NCBI GenBank assembly: GCA_040390855.1
Contig: JAZJXO010000019.1
Coordinates: 1 to 64,000, forward strand
Direction of reading: 5' to 3'
DNA: 64,000 bases
DNA from: Parvibaculum sp040390855
GTDB taxonomy: Bacteria; Pseudomonadota; Alphaproteobacteria; Parvibaculales; Parvibaculaceae
Shown: one piece after another, positions 25,606 through 35,197 of the stretch
Position numbering within the stretch: the stretch's first letter is position 1
Layout: each line of letters begins with the position of its first letter
Made by a program: the position numbers and the translations under genes
Notes under the pieces: model-generated
What the model saw: the letters and a program-made list of their open reading frames with translations, nothing else
What the model was told of the DNA's origin: nothing
Databases searched by the model: none

Positions 25606-26523
25606 ATGACCGCGGGCGTACTTTGTGTCGGACGTAACAGTGTGGACTATATTTTCGATGCAAGGCTGGCGGACCTTGCCCTTGACACCAAGCAGCGGAC
25701 AGATGAACCCGCTCTCATTATCGGCGGTCAGTGTTTCAACGCAGCCGTGACCCTAGCAGGGCTCGGTGTACGCGTCGCCTATGCGGGTGTTACGGGCGAT
25801 GATGGAGGCGGTGGACATGTTCGGGCTGCCTTGGACGCTGCAGGCATCGACGCCACGGGCGTTGAAATGGCAAACGGCCTCCAGAATCCTTGCGCCTATA
25901 TTTTCGTCGATCACGAAAGCGGAGAACGCTCCATTGTCGAAACCGTTTCACCTGTTTTTCCTGGCCATTCAGGCGATATATCTGATGTGCTCTGGGCGCG
26001 GGTGAGCCATGTTTATTTCGATGGACATGAAGTGGAAGCCTCGCTCAAGATCGCCCGTGCTGCCACCGCACGCGGTCTTGCCACGATCTGCGATGCGGAA
26101 ACCGTGACGCCTGAAACCCGAGCGCTGCTTGCATCTGTCGAAACGGTCATCGTGCCGAAATCAGTGGCGTCCGAAATCGCGGGGTCCGATGTGCCCGTCG
26201 ACATGCTCTCTGCCCTAGCCGCGCTCGGTGGCCGCACCCATGTGGTTACCATGGGCGCCCAAGGAGCTATTGGTGCTTTGAAGGGTGGAAATCTTGTGCA
26301 AATCCCCGTCGCGCCCTGCCATGTCATGGATACGACTGGCGCGGGCGATGCTTTTCACGCCGGCTTCATCTTCGCCGAAATGGGCGGCGCGTCGTTTGCA
26401 AAATCCATGACGATCGCAGCGCGCGTTGCCGCTCTTGCTTGTGAGCATAAGGGTCCGAGCGCCCCTGCCGATGCCCTCCGCCGCTTAGGCCATCATCTCA
26501 GTCGCGAAACATGGATTTCCTGA
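25606..26523 (+). CDS. PfkB-family sugar kinase (305 aa)
   Basis: A ribokinase-like carbohydrate or nucleoside kinase. The PfkB N-terminal pattern (GGQCFNAAVTLAGLG) and the C-terminal signature DTTGAGDAFHAGF, with the catalytic Asp near residue 250, are both present. The length is usual. A ribosome site (GGGGAG) precedes ATG 25606. The 3' end overlaps the convergent AraC-acetamidase gene by 26 bp. The substrate is not inferable; ribokinase, fructokinase and adenosine-kinase types share these motifs. Confidence 0.88.
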   Translation: MTAGVLCVGRNSVDYIFDARLADLALDTKQRTDEPALIIGGQCFNAAVTLAGLGVRVAYAGVTGDDGGGGHVRAALDAAGIDATGVEMANGLQNPCAYIFVDHESGERSIVETVSPVFPGHSGDISDVLWARVSHVYFDGHEVEASLKIARAATARGLATICDAETVTPETRALLASVETVIVPKSVASEIAGSDVPVDMLSALAALGGRTHVVTMGAQGAIGALKGGNLVQIPVAPCHVMDTTGAGDAFHAGFIFAEMGGASFAKSMTIAARVAALACEHKGPSAPADALRRLGHHLSRETWIS

Positions 26524-28888
26524 TTACCGCGTGAACACCCCAGTTGCCGTCGACGATCTGGGTGATACCGAAATCAACAGCGACGGAGATCAGCGAAATC
26601 GCTTCGTCTTCGGTGAGACCCTTGGTCGTCATCAGGAAACGCCGCGTCTTGCGGAAGGCATCGCGCATCGCAAGATCGACGGAAGCCTGCTTATAGACTT
26701 CTGTTTGCGCGTTACGACCGAGTTCTTTCAGATAATTGGGATGAGAGAATCCTGTGATCACCCATTCATCATCTGTTTCAATGAGCGGATAGTCGAGATC
26801 GGTAAGCTTGCCTGGCAGCTCTTTCTTCTTGTGCAGGACCACCTGAAACACGCCGGTCAAAGAACATTCGATGGCGGTCCCGCAAAGCTCAGAGTCACCC
26901 TGCGACGCATGCGGGTCGCCGATTGACAACAGCCCGCCAGGCACCGAGACGGGAAGAAAAACGCAAGCTCCCGCGCCCAGCCGCCAGTTGTCGATATTGC
27001 CGCCGAAATGCGCGGGGGGCACGCTATCCACAGCGCCCCATTGGTCAGGCGCCAGTGCCACAACACCGAAATGTGCGCGGAGCGGAATTTCGATATTTTT
27101 CAAAACGTCGAAATTCTTTTCAATTGTCGTGTGGTCGACAGGGACACCAGGATAATCAATTTGGCTATGTACGACGCCGAACGGATCGGTCTGCGGCGTC
27201 CAGCGATAGTTGTATACCGCGCGGGCGACATCACCACTGCGTCGCTTCTCGATCTCATAGATCGTAATGACTTCGCGGTTCGTCGGTTGTGTCAGCAATT
27301 CATTGAAATGAAAACCCCACCATGCGGCCGCATTGCTACCGAAGTGTCGGCCCTCAAAGCGCTCGCTGGCGCAGGGACGCGGCTGAATATCGAGGACGCG
27401 CAGCTCAACTATATCGCCGGGCTGCGCATCATTGATGTAGATCGGGCCGGTACAGATATGAACACCGAAACCTTCGCCTGAGCCTCGTCCGTAGATCGAG
27501 GCATCTGTTGGACCAGCACCGCGCCGGTCGACGTTCTTTACCTCTTTGGTCCAATGGAACACACTTTCCGCACCCGCATCATTTTCGATCATGCGTTCGT
27601 GATCATCGTTGGCGTGCTGGGTCAACGTCTCGATGGTGACGAAGTCGCCGGAGTGCAAGGAGAGCACTGGCGGAATGGAACGGCTGAAATAACCCCAATG
27701 AACCGTATGGGCTGTGGCCGGCAAATAATGGTGCCGTGCACCATCCTCGGAGAGTGGTACGGAAATGGGTGCAGGCATTTCTTCGGATGGTTGAGGCGGG
27801 TGGTCAAGCTCCAGCACATCTGCATGGACATGCTCATGCAGCATGTCATCATGGTGGGCGCTGATGCGTTCGGCAGGTTTACCGCGGTTTGTGACCCGCG
27901 GATCGCCGCTCTCGCGCCCAGCCGGTGTCGCGCGGCGATATTCGCGCGGTGAGATGCTGTACTGGTCGCGAAAGGCACGACTGAAATGGGCCGCGTCATT
28001 GAAGCCCCAGCGAAAGCAAATGTCGGAGATCGACAATTGATTATAGAGCGGGCTCTCGAGGTCATAGCGGCAGCGCTCAAGACGGCGGTAACGGATATAG
28101 CGTGTGAAGCTCTGGCCGACATTCTCAAAGAGTTTTTGCACATAGCGTGGTGAGATGCCGTGAGAATCTGCAACCTGCGTGAGCGAGAGATCGGGATCGC
28201 CGAGTTGCGCTTCCACCGTCTGACAGACGCGGTGTAGGAGTGCGGCGCGCACGCCTGCTGCGCCGCCAAGCGCGCGGGTGTCGGCCTGACGGAAAATCCC
28301 CGCCATTAGAAACTCGGGCAGCGCCATTTCAATGGGGCGTAACTGATCAACGCTCAAGTCTTCAAGCGCTTCGGAGACAGACGCGAGAAACCCGGCCAGT
28401 ACATGACCGATGCCGGCGCGGCCCGACAGGTGAATGACTTTGGTCGGGAGGGGTGCCATCAGGCGTGGACGGAAGGCCGAGCGGGGAATATAGACAAGGA
28501 CCATCCGGCAGTTGGTGTCGAGCGTGAAGGCCGTGTCAGAGCCCACAGCACCATAGACAATGTCACCCGTATTGGCGCGCACATCGGTGCCGCCGTCATG
28601 GAATGTGACACGGCCTTCGAGAAGTGATGTCACCCAGACGCCGTCTTTGCCCGCTTCCTTGTTGATCTCCTGAATGGCGCTGATGTCTTGCGGTGTGGAG
28701 ATCAATCGCGTGAAGCTCATGCCCGATTGCGCGATGACGGCTGAGAGCACGCCAAAAGCGCCTTCTTGCGTTGCATGGCCCGTGGGTTTCAGGGCAAGAC
28801 GCTCCATCGCCTCCTGCCATGCTTCATAGCGGTCAGGTTTTGGATAAGATTCGGTTGAAAAACGCCAAGCATCCATAGGGTCGCACAC
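26498..28888 (-). CDS. AraC-type regulator fused to acetamidase/formamidase (796 aa)
   Basis: Residues 1-210 form a ligand-binding domain of the AraC_binding_2 type. Residues 215-322 form the AraC double HTH (LTQVADSHGISPRYVQKLF, then ISDICFRWGFNDAAHFSRAF, then ISPREYR). A His/Pro-rich linker (about 323-385) leads to a full acetamidase/formamidase domain (385-796) with TVHWGYFSRSIPPVL, HFGGNIDNWRLGAG and LLSIGDPHASQGDSELCGTA. The frame is continuous over 2391 bp, so this is a true fusion in the given sequence. Stand-alone members hydrolyse formamide/acetamide to ammonia. One protein may sense and cleave an amide and control the neighbouring genes. Confidence 0.9.
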   Translation of the reverse strand: MCDPMDAWRFSTESYPKPDRYEAWQEAMERLALKPTGHATQEGAFGVLSAVIAQSGMSFTRLISTPQDISAIQEINKEAGKDGVWVTSLLEGRVTFHDGGTDVRANTGDIVYGAVGSDTAFTLDTNCRMVLVYIPRSAFRPRLMAPLPTKVIHLSGRAGIGHVLAGFLASVSEALEDLSVDQLRPIEMALPEFLMAGIFRQADTRALGGAAGVRAALLHRVCQTVEAQLGDPDLSLTQVADSHGISPRYVQKLFENVGQSFTRYIRYRRLERCRYDLESPLYNQLSISDICFRWGFNDAAHFSRAFRDQYSISPREYRRATPAGRESGDPRVTNRGKPAERISAHHDDMLHEHVHADVLELDHPPQPSEEMPAPISVPLSEDGARHHYLPATAHTVHWGYFSRSIPPVLSLHSGDFVTIETLTQHANDDHERMIENDAGAESVFHWTKEVKNVDRRGAGPTDASIYGRGSGEGFGVHICTGPIYINDAQPGDIVELRVLDIQPRPCASERFEGRHFGSNAAAWWGFHFNELLTQPTNREVITIYEIEKRRSGDVARAVYNYRWTPQTDPFGVVHSQIDYPGVPVDHTTIEKNFDVLKNIEIPLRAHFGVVALAPDQWGAVDSVPPAHFGGNIDNWRLGAGACVFLPVSVPGGLLSIGDPHASQGDSELCGTAIECSLTGVFQVVLHKKKELPGKLTDLDYPLIETDDEWVITGFSHPNYLKELGRNAQTEVYKQASVDLAMRDAFRKTRRFLMTTKGLTEDEAISLISVAVDFGITQIVDGNWGVHAVIRKSMFRD

Positions 28889-29074
28889 AACTCTTTACTG
28901 CGGCACCGCACTTTGCCCGTGATGAGCGCGTTTGGTGCCAAAAATTTGTGCAGTCCGGTTTGTCTCTGTCGTCCTGATCGTTTGGAAACGGCTAAAGATC
29001 ACAACCAGTCTGCGATCACACCCGTGACTTCGCAAGAAGCGTGCCCGCTGACCGGTTGTGTAAATTGCATTGGA

Positions 29075-30154
29075 TTATTTGGGGTTTGCCGGAAAAATGT
29101 TGCGAGGGATGCGCACATGCACACCCTGCCGCCCGTCTACCACCTGCGTCACGGTGAAGTCGGCCGCGATGCTCATCAAGGAATAGGCGTCATTCTTTGA
29201 TAGGCCGCGCTCCACGTTGAGAAATTTCAGCATGTCGAGCGATGCATCGCGCATGGCGACATCGAGGTCTTCGTCAAACCCGTGCACGATCCAGAATTTC
29301 GGCGTCTCAAGCAGGGGCGAGGGGAAGGTGAAGTCTTTGCGCAGCACGACCTGGAAGAGTACATCAAGCGAAGCCTCGATCGCCGTGCCACTGATCTCGC
29401 CGTCGCCTTGCGAAATATGCGGGTCGCCGATGGAGAAGAGCGCGCCATCGACGGCCACGGGATAAAACATTGTCGCCCCCGCGCCAATGCGCCAGTTGTC
29501 AATATTGCCGCCATGAGCACCGGGTGGAATAGTGCTCACGCGTCCTTTGACATCGGGGGCGACGCCCGCTGTGCCCAGATGCGGTCGTACGGGCACGCGC
29601 ACACCGTTCAGGGCCGTCTGGCGGTCACATTCAGGGCAATGGGTAATCTTGCCGGGCGTCTCGTATTTGCCCTGAAAATCATAAGCGTAAAGGGCTTCAG
29701 CCTGATTGGTGGCCTTGTCGAGCCTGTAGATGGTCACACGCTCTTTCTCGCCGAATTCCTTGTAGAGGTGGCCCCAGTTCGCGGCGAGGTTCGAGCCATA
29801 GTCAAAGCGCGGCGTCATCCGCAGGTACCGCACTTCCAGCATGTCGCCGGGTTTTGCATCTTCAACCCAGATAGGCCCCGTCATTAGATGGACACCGGGA
29901 TTGCGGTCCGCTTCGGGAATGCTCGTGAAGATGTTGCGCACCGCCTCGTCCATCATGATGTCTGGCGCGTCACCCGCGTGATGGGTCACAGCTTCGGCTT
30001 GAATGAGATCGCCGCTTTTCACCTTGATCACAGGTGCGAGCGAGGCGTCGAAATATCCCCAGTGACAGGTCTCGGCTGTGGCTTTCAGGACGTGAAGTGC
30101 CGACGGTGTCGTGCGGTCCGAACCTTGTGTGACAGAAATATTTGTATGCGCCAT
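29075..30154 (-). CDS. Acetamidase/formamidase (359 aa)
   Basis: A stand-alone enzyme of the family fused to the AraC protein next door. It shares CHWGYFDASLAPVI, GAHGGNIDNWRIGAG and LFSIGDPHISQGDGEISGTA. It hydrolyses short amides to carboxylate and ammonia. No signal peptide, so cytosolic. An extra CPEC segment (THCPECDRQ near residue 175) may bind metal. It lies downstream of the DODA gene, separated by about 100 bp, and points to an amide intermediate or nitrogen release in the local pathway. Confidence 0.9.
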   Translation of the reverse strand: MAHTNISVTQGSDRTTPSALHVLKATAETCHWGYFDASLAPVIKVKSGDLIQAEAVTHHAGDAPDIMMDEAVRNIFTSIPEADRNPGVHLMTGPIWVEDAKPGDMLEVRYLRMTPRFDYGSNLAANWGHLYKEFGEKERVTIYRLDKATNQAEALYAYDFQGKYETPGKITHCPECDRQTALNGVRVPVRPHLGTAGVAPDVKGRVSTIPPGAHGGNIDNWRIGAGATMFYPVAVDGALFSIGDPHISQGDGEISGTAIEASLDVLFQVVLRKDFTFPSPLLETPKFWIVHGFDEDLDVAMRDASLDMLKFLNVERGLSKNDAYSLMSIAADFTVTQVVDGRQGVHVRIPRNIFPANPK

Positions 30155-30252
30155 GAGAACTCCAAGAAAACAAATCAGATGATAGAATGTGGGCTGGCGC
30201 GCAGTCCTCGTCTTGTGTCAGCGCGTAGAAGATTTGGCCAAGAATTGGAACG

Positions 30253-31032
30253 TCACAGACCAAGCACGATGCTTGTCATGTCGAGCGAGCCGTATTCAAC
30301 AATGGGCGTTTCAAAGCGTAAGGCATCTGTGTCACGTCTTGCGCCCATCACGTAGAGCAATGGCAGGTAATGATCTGGTGTGGGGACTGAAAGCATTGCG
30401 TCGCGGCCCTGCGTTTCATAGTCGATGATATCTTCCGGGCGATCATCGGCAATGCTCGTTCGGATATGATTTCCGAAGCACGTTGCCCAGTCGTAGGCAT
30501 CTGCCCGCATTTGCCAGTTCATCTCCGGCAGATTGTGCACTATATTGCCAGAGCCCATGAGGAAGTAGCCTTCGTCGCGGAACGTGCCGAGTGTCCTGCC
30601 AATGGCGAAATGTTCAGCAGGTGACAGTCTCATATTCATGCCGACTTGTACGACGGGCACATCAGCTTGCGGATAGACTTTAGCCAGCACACACCACGAA
30701 CCATGATCAAACCCGCGAGCCGAATCGAGTGTCACCTCGACGGGTGCAAGCCGCGCCGCAATCGCGGTCGCGAGCTCTGGCGCACCGCTGGCGGGATAGC
30801 GCAACCGATACATCGCCTCAGGGAAGCCACCGAAATCATGGATCGTCGGCGGTGTCGGAGCGGCGGTGACGCTCAGGCCATATTCATACCAATGGGCTGA
30901 GACGCAGATAATGCCCTTGGGTTTTCCTATCTCTCGGCCAAGTCTCGCCCAGCATTGCGTGATGTCATTATCTTCCATCACATTGCCGGGGCTGCCATGG
31001 CCGAAGAAAATGGCGGGTGCGGGTTTTTGCAT
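30253..31032 (-). CDS. DODA-type extradiol ring-cleavage dioxygenase (259 aa)
   Basis: It belongs to the LigB/class III extradiol dioxygenases, 4,5-DOPA dioxygenase subgroup (YgiD-like). Visible metal-site histidines are His12 (FFGHGSP), His47 (VSAHWYEYG), the HDFGGFP motif and FDHGSW near residue 110. The length matches the family. It opens a catechol-type ring using Fe(II). The gene lies 19 bp downstream of the Rieske oxygenase on the same strand, which suggests that the hydroxylated product of that enzyme is its substrate. Confidence 0.87.
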   Translation of the reverse strand: MQKPAPAIFFGHGSPGNVMEDNDITQCWARLGREIGKPKGIICVSAHWYEYGLSVTAAPTPPTIHDFGGFPEAMYRLRYPASGAPELATAIAARLAPVEVTLDSARGFDHGSWCVLAKVYPQADVPVVQVGMNMRLSPAEHFAIGRTLGTFRDEGYFLMGSGNIVHNLPEMNWQMRADAYDWATCFGNHIRTSIADDRPEDIIDYETQGRDAMLSVPTPDHYLPLLYVMGARRDTDALRFETPIVEYGSLDMTSIVLGL

Positions 31033-31051
31033 CTGATATACTCGACGAGAA

Positions 31052-32260
31052 TTATTCAGCAGGCACTCTGAGGCGCGGGCTTGTGACGCTCATCTCATCC
31101 CAGCATTTACGATAACGTGAAACGAGCCATTGATTGAGATCGCTCTGCGCGCGTTCTTGCCACGAATAGCGTCCGCGAACGGCAAAGCGGGATTTGAGGC
31201 CGACCTGCACGAGTCTATCAACATGAAGATCCTGCTCTGTGATCTCCATCGCCGATTGCATGTTCATGCTGAGCCGCTCCTGGAACAAAGGTTCGGACAT
31301 GGCGCTAGGTGCAACTAGCCAGCCGATGGTCATAGAATGTGTGTTGGCGCTTTCGGCATGCAGGATTAGGTAGATCACCATGTCAGCAGTGACGACGAGC
31401 GATAATGTCGGCGGGATATTGGCAAAGAGTGCGCGGTTGCGTTCCTCATCCGTGAGTTTGGGGAAGACCGGCAGAATGGCTTTCTGTAAAATGTTGAAGG
31501 CGGCGTCTTTATGCAGCGTGCCGTTGAAGCGCAGGTATCCCGCGCTTCCATCCGGCATGTCAGGAAAGGTTGCAAGCTCGCTCGGAATGAAATCATGGAG
31601 CGGCCCCTTGTGGAGCTTGTTGGCATGATAGCCGTCATTATTGTTTTCCATCATGACTTTCCAGTTCCACGGAAAACTCATGGGTGCATCCGGCACCGCA
31701 CCTTCGGCATTTGCGAGGTCGTAATTCGCCAGCGCCTCGCTCACGGTTGTAAGACGCGGGGCAAGCGGTACTGCGTCGGCATCAAAATTCACAAAGACAA
31801 AGCCTTCCCAGACTTCGGTCTTGATTTCCGGCAGACGGATGTCATCGCGGCTGAAACCGCAGGTCTCACCCATGGCAGGGGCCGCCATCAACCGACCGTC
31901 AAGTGCATAGGTCCAGTGGTGATAGGGGCAAACGAAAGCCTTGGTATTGCCGCTGCCTTCCGCGACGAGCATTGCGCGGTGCTGGCAGACGGCTGAAAGG
32001 GCCTTTAGATCGCCTGTACGCGTACGCGTGATGATGAGTGGCTCGCCGATATGGGTTGCGGTGAAAAAATCACCCGGCTCTTTCACCCAGTCAACGCGAC
32101 CCACACACAGCCATTCGCGATTGAAGAGTGCTTCTTTCTCGAACTCAAAGAATTCTTCGCTTGTGTAGCAGGCAGGCGGTAAAGTTTCGGCTCTGCTCAC
32201 ATCAATGACAGAGCTTTCCAGCCCATCGAAAAAATCCTGGGTGAGAATGGTTCTCGGCAT
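31052..32260 (-). CDS. Rieske non-heme iron oxygenase, alpha subunit type (402 aa)
   Basis: The Rieske [2Fe-2S] ligands are Cys92-x-His94 (CQHRAM) and Cys111-x2-His114 (CPYHHW). The mononuclear iron site is Asp209, His212 and His217 (NNDGYHANKLH). Such enzymes hydroxylate aromatic rings or demethylate N- or O-methyl groups. No beta subunit is adjacent, so it may be an alpha-only oxygenase; reductase components are not encoded here. It is divergent from the TauD-type gene at 32580 and probably starts the transcript including the DODA and acetamidase genes. Confidence 0.9.
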   Translation of the reverse strand: MPRTILTQDFFDGLESSVIDVSRAETLPPACYTSEEFFEFEKEALFNREWLCVGRVDWVKEPGDFFTATHIGEPLIITRTRTGDLKALSAVCQHRAMLVAEGSGNTKAFVCPYHHWTYALDGRLMAAPAMGETCGFSRDDIRLPEIKTEVWEGFVFVNFDADAVPLAPRLTTVSEALANYDLANAEGAVPDAPMSFPWNWKVMMENNNDGYHANKLHKGPLHDFIPSELATFPDMPDGSAGYLRFNGTLHKDAAFNILQKAILPVFPKLTDEERNRALFANIPPTLSLVVTADMVIYLILHAESANTHSMTIGWLVAPSAMSEPLFQERLSMNMQSAMEITEQDLHVDRLVQVGLKSRFAVRGRYSWQERAQSDLNQWLVSRYRKCWDEMSVTSPRLRVPAE

Positions 32261-32579
32261 TCTGGTCTCCGCTCAAACATCTCCGTCAAAGGGACAGAGC
32301 AAATATCGGGCCTCCATCGCTTGAGGCTCAAGATTAGGCGGAAACTGACACTGATCTCTTGGCGCTGCGCGTCCAAACTGTGGCCAATGCAACAAACCTG
32401 CACAGATGTGCCTAATAAACCGGCGATAGGTCGCACGGAAAAGCAGCAATGCTGAGCCTTGTAATGTCGATTCGAACAAATAGGCGGGCGCGTAGAGGCA
32501 AGCATCTGGCACAGGACTTGATTAGCGTTGACGAGTGGACGCAAAAGACCCGTGCAGGCGTGCTTATAAGGATGGTTCA
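32261..32579. promoter_or_regulatory. Divergent intergenic region, Rieske oxygenase / TauD-type oxygenase
   Basis: About 320 bp without a gene between divergently transcribed oxygenase genes, so it should hold both promoters and a shared operator. I could not recognise confident boxes. AAGGA at 32568-32572 is the ribosome site that fixes the TauD-type start at 32580. The adjacent AraC-type fusion protein is a plausible regulator. Confidence 0.4.
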
Positions 32580-33395
32580 ATGGAATATGAAATTCTGACT
32601 GTGAAACCGATGACGGCACGTATCGGCGCGGAAATAGAAGGCATTGATTTGTCGAAGCCTCTCTCCAACAAATTGATTGATGAGCTTCACGGAGCGTTGA
32701 TGGAGCATCAGGTTATCTTCTTGCGTGATCAGGATCTGACACATGAGCGTCACAAGGAACTGGGCGGTGCCTTTGGTGAGCTTGCGATTCACAGCGGCGT
32801 TGCTGGACTTGCTGATCACCCCGAGATCGTTGCCATCCATGCCGACGAGAATTCGAAATTTGTCGCGGGCGAGAACTGGCATTCGGACCTCACCTGCAAT
32901 GACATTCCCCCGATGGGCTCGATCCTCTATCTGCCGGTCGTCCCGCCTTATGGCGGTGACACGATGTTTGCGAGCATGTACGCCGCATATAACGCGCTCT
33001 CACCCGGCATGAAGACCTATCTCGACGGTCTCACGGCAGTGCATGACGGTGAACACGTCTATCGCCCGATCACCAACGATCCGAATAAACGCTTTCCCTG
33101 CAATGTGCACCCCGTTGTACGCACGCATCCTGTCACCGGCAAGAAAGGCATCTTCGTCAATCCATCCTACACAACGAGCATTGTAGGTCTTGGTAAGGCC
33201 GAAAGTGATGGTGTGCTTGAAATGCTTTACAAGCACTGTGCGAACCCCAATTTTCATGTGCGTTTTCGTTGGCAGCCCAAATCGGTTGCTTTCTGGGACA
33301 ACCGTTGCACGTGGCACCTTGCTGTCTGGGATTATTTTCCGCAGGTCCGCTCAGGCTACCGCGTCACGGTTGCTGAGACACGCAGGCCCGCCTGA
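32580..33395 (+). CDS. TauD/TfdA-type 2-oxoglutarate-dependent dioxygenase (271 aa)
   Basis: A Fe(II)/2-oxoglutarate oxygenase. The iron facial triad is His101-x-Asp103 (WHSDLTC) and His246 (NRCTWHLA); an Arg-rich C-terminal segment (SGYRVTVAETRR) supplies the 2-oxoglutarate Arg. Family members remove sulfite from taurine or cleave ether bonds of phenoxyacetates. The start at 32580 is chosen for AAGGA seven bases upstream; the longer frame from 32535 lacks a site. It converges with the SDR gene across a strong terminator. The substrate is unknown. Confidence 0.88.
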   Translation: MEYEILTVKPMTARIGAEIEGIDLSKPLSNKLIDELHGALMEHQVIFLRDQDLTHERHKELGGAFGELAIHSGVAGLADHPEIVAIHADENSKFVAGENWHSDLTCNDIPPMGSILYLPVVPPYGGDTMFASMYAAYNALSPGMKTYLDGLTAVHDGEHVYRPITNDPNKRFPCNVHPVVRTHPVTGKKGIFVNPSYTTSIVGLGKAESDGVLEMLYKHCANPNFHVRFRWQPKSVAFWDNRCTWHLAVWDYFPQVRSGYRVTVAETRRPA

Positions 33396-33412
33396 ACTGA
33401 AACGCACAAAAC

Positions 33413-33445
33413 AAAAGAGCGGCATATCCGATGTGCCGCTCTTTT
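33413..33445. terminator. Bidirectional rho-independent terminator
   Basis: A perfect 12-bp stem AAAAGAGCGGCA / TGCCGCTCTTTT with a 9-nt loop, flanked by A and T runs so that it can work in both directions. It lies between the convergent TauD-type gene (plus) and the SDR gene (minus). Confidence 0.9.
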
Positions 33446-33464
33446 CATCTGGCCTTCTCTGAAA

Positions 33465-34310
33465 TTACTGGTCGTAAGCGATGGAGAGAGTGACGGGTGC
33501 CCAGTCCGCAATCTCTGCGTGAAACGCGCCGAGTGTGCGCCCGACATAATGAAGAGCGTCGGCCCCGAGCAGAAGATGCATCGGCGGTTCGTCTGCATCG
33601 GCGACGGTGAGGACAGCCTTCGCTGCTTTTACCGGATCGCCTTTTTCCGTCCCGCCACCACCCGCGAGAAGATTGCGGGCAAAATGTGCGGTCGGTTCAT
33701 AATCCGCTATTTCCGTTTTGCAGGTTTTGAGTGATCGGGTCGCAAAGTCGGTGCGTAATCCGCCGGGAGCAACATTTGTTACTTTGATGCCGAGGGGTTT
33801 CACTTCTTCGGCGAGCGTCTGTCCGATGCACTCCAGTGCAAATTTTGTCGCACCGTAAATGCCGGTTCCCATCCAGGGAGCAAGGCCGCTGACCGAGGTC
33901 ACGTTGATGATGTGTCCGGCACGCCGCTCGCGCATGTAAGGCAGCACAGCCTGTACCACGCTGATTGCACCGAAGACATTGACATCGAATTGCTCCCGGA
34001 TTTCAGAAACAGACGCTTCCTCAACTGCGCCGATAAGGCCATATCCTGCATTGTTGACGAGAATGTCTATGCCGCCGGTCGCCTCTTCAATGTACGAAGC
34101 CGTCTTCCGCACCGCCTCGTCATCTGTCACGTCGAGAAGGAAGCTCAAAGCACGTGCCGGCGCAAGCGCATTAAAGGCTCCCGCATCCGCTTCGCCCCTG
34201 ACGGTGCCGACCACAGTGTCTCCACGTGCTAGGGCGGCTTCCGCAATCGCCCTGCCGAAGCCGGAGCTCACGCCGGTGATCCACCAGACTTTAGATTTTA
34301 TGTCACTCAT
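33465..34310 (-). CDS. Short-chain dehydrogenase/reductase (281 aa)
   Basis: A classical SDR with NAD(P) motif TGVSSGFGRAIA at the N-terminus, NNAGYG near residue 90, the catalytic Ser in NVTSVSG and YGATK. The closest feel is the oxidoreductase group with SSGFG. ATG at 34310 is chosen because it begins just before the beta-strand leading into the cofactor motif; a longer start at 34346 would overlap the upstream gene. It follows the TauD-type gene at 34343-35197 with a 32-bp gap, so the pair is an operon that may oxidise the product of the oxygenase. Confidence 0.88.
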   Translation of the reverse strand: MSDIKSKVWWITGVSSGFGRAIAEAALARGDTVVGTVRGEADAGAFNALAPARALSFLLDVTDDEAVRKTASYIEEATGGIDILVNNAGYGLIGAVEEASVSEIREQFDVNVFGAISVVQAVLPYMRERRAGHIINVTSVSGLAPWMGTGIYGATKFALECIGQTLAEEVKPLGIKVTNVAPGGLRTDFATRSLKTCKTEIADYEPTAHFARNLLAGGGGTEKGDPVKAAKAVLTVADADEPPMHLLLGADALHYVGRTLGAFHAEIADWAPVTLSIAYDQ

Positions 34311-34342
34311 TACATGTCCAGTCGGAGGAAGAGGGTAGGGCT

Positions 34343-35197
34343 TCAATAAGGCTTGTCGCCCTTGGCCCAGAGTCGGTGCATAAGGCGCACATATTTCGTG
34401 TCGTCAAAGAGCGTTCCTGTATGCAGTGTGCAGCGATTGTCCCAAACGAGGATATCACCGGCCTGCCACTTGTGCCTGTAAACAAAGCGGTCTGCGGTGA
34501 CAAAGGTTACGAGATCTTCCAGCAGCGCCTGGGCCTCGTCGTCCTCCATCCCGATAATGCCCTTGACGGTACCGGTGCTCACCCAGAGTGCCTTACGTCC
34601 GTTTACAGGATGACGGCGGATGAGCGGGTGGATGACATCAGGGTTTGCCGCTTTCATTTCATCGGAGAGTTCCATGCGACCGAATTCACGGCTCGACATG
34701 AGATGCTGATAGGAATGATGAAGTCGCAATCCGTCCAGCTCGGCCTGTCTCGCTGTGGGCAACTCTTCATACGCCGCGACAAGATCGGCAAGCAGAGTGT
34801 CGCTCCCTTCCGCAGGCACTTCCACCGCATAGAGCATGGTGCACATCACGGGTTCTTCTTTGTAAGAGTAATCAGTGTGCCAGCCTACACCGTCATTATG
34901 AGCGCCGATGGGCTTACCATCGACTTCCTTGTTCGACAGAATGAAAATTTTCGGATAGCCCGGCATCGTGAATTTCGTTTGTGTATGGTTCTCCGGTTCA
35001 CCAAAGAGCGAGATGAAGGCCACCAGATCATCAGGCGTGAGCGTCTGACCACGAAGCACAATCGCACCGTTTTCGTGAAAAAGATCAACGACTTTCTGCC
35101 TTGTATCCTCGCCGACTGTTGAGATATCTACGTCGAGAATCTCCACACCAAAACCCGCCATTAAGGGACGAGTGCGTATCAGGCTGTCTGTCGTCAT
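34343..35197 (-). CDS. TauD/TfdA-type 2-oxoglutarate-dependent dioxygenase (284 aa)
   Basis: A second, divergent member of the same family as 32580-33395. The metal triad is in GWHTDYSY (His-x-Asp) and NRCTLHTG (distal His), with the 2-oxoglutarate Arg in VRLMHRLW. It is the first gene of a two-gene operon with the SDR and is divergent from the TonB-dependent receptor operon. Family chemistry is hydroxylation that often leads to C-O, C-N or C-S cleavage. The substrate is unknown. Confidence 0.88.
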   Translation of the reverse strand: MTTDSLIRTRPLMAGFGVEILDVDISTVGEDTRQKVVDLFHENGAIVLRGQTLTPDDLVAFISLFGEPENHTQTKFTMPGYPKIFILSNKEVDGKPIGAHNDGVGWHTDYSYKEEPVMCTMLYAVEVPAEGSDTLLADLVAAYEELPTARQAELDGLRLHHSYQHLMSSREFGRMELSDEMKAANPDVIHPLIRRHPVNGRKALWVSTGTVKGIIGMEDDEAQALLEDLVTFVTADRFVYRHKWQAGDILVWDNRCTLHTGTLFDDTKYVRLMHRLWAKGDKPY

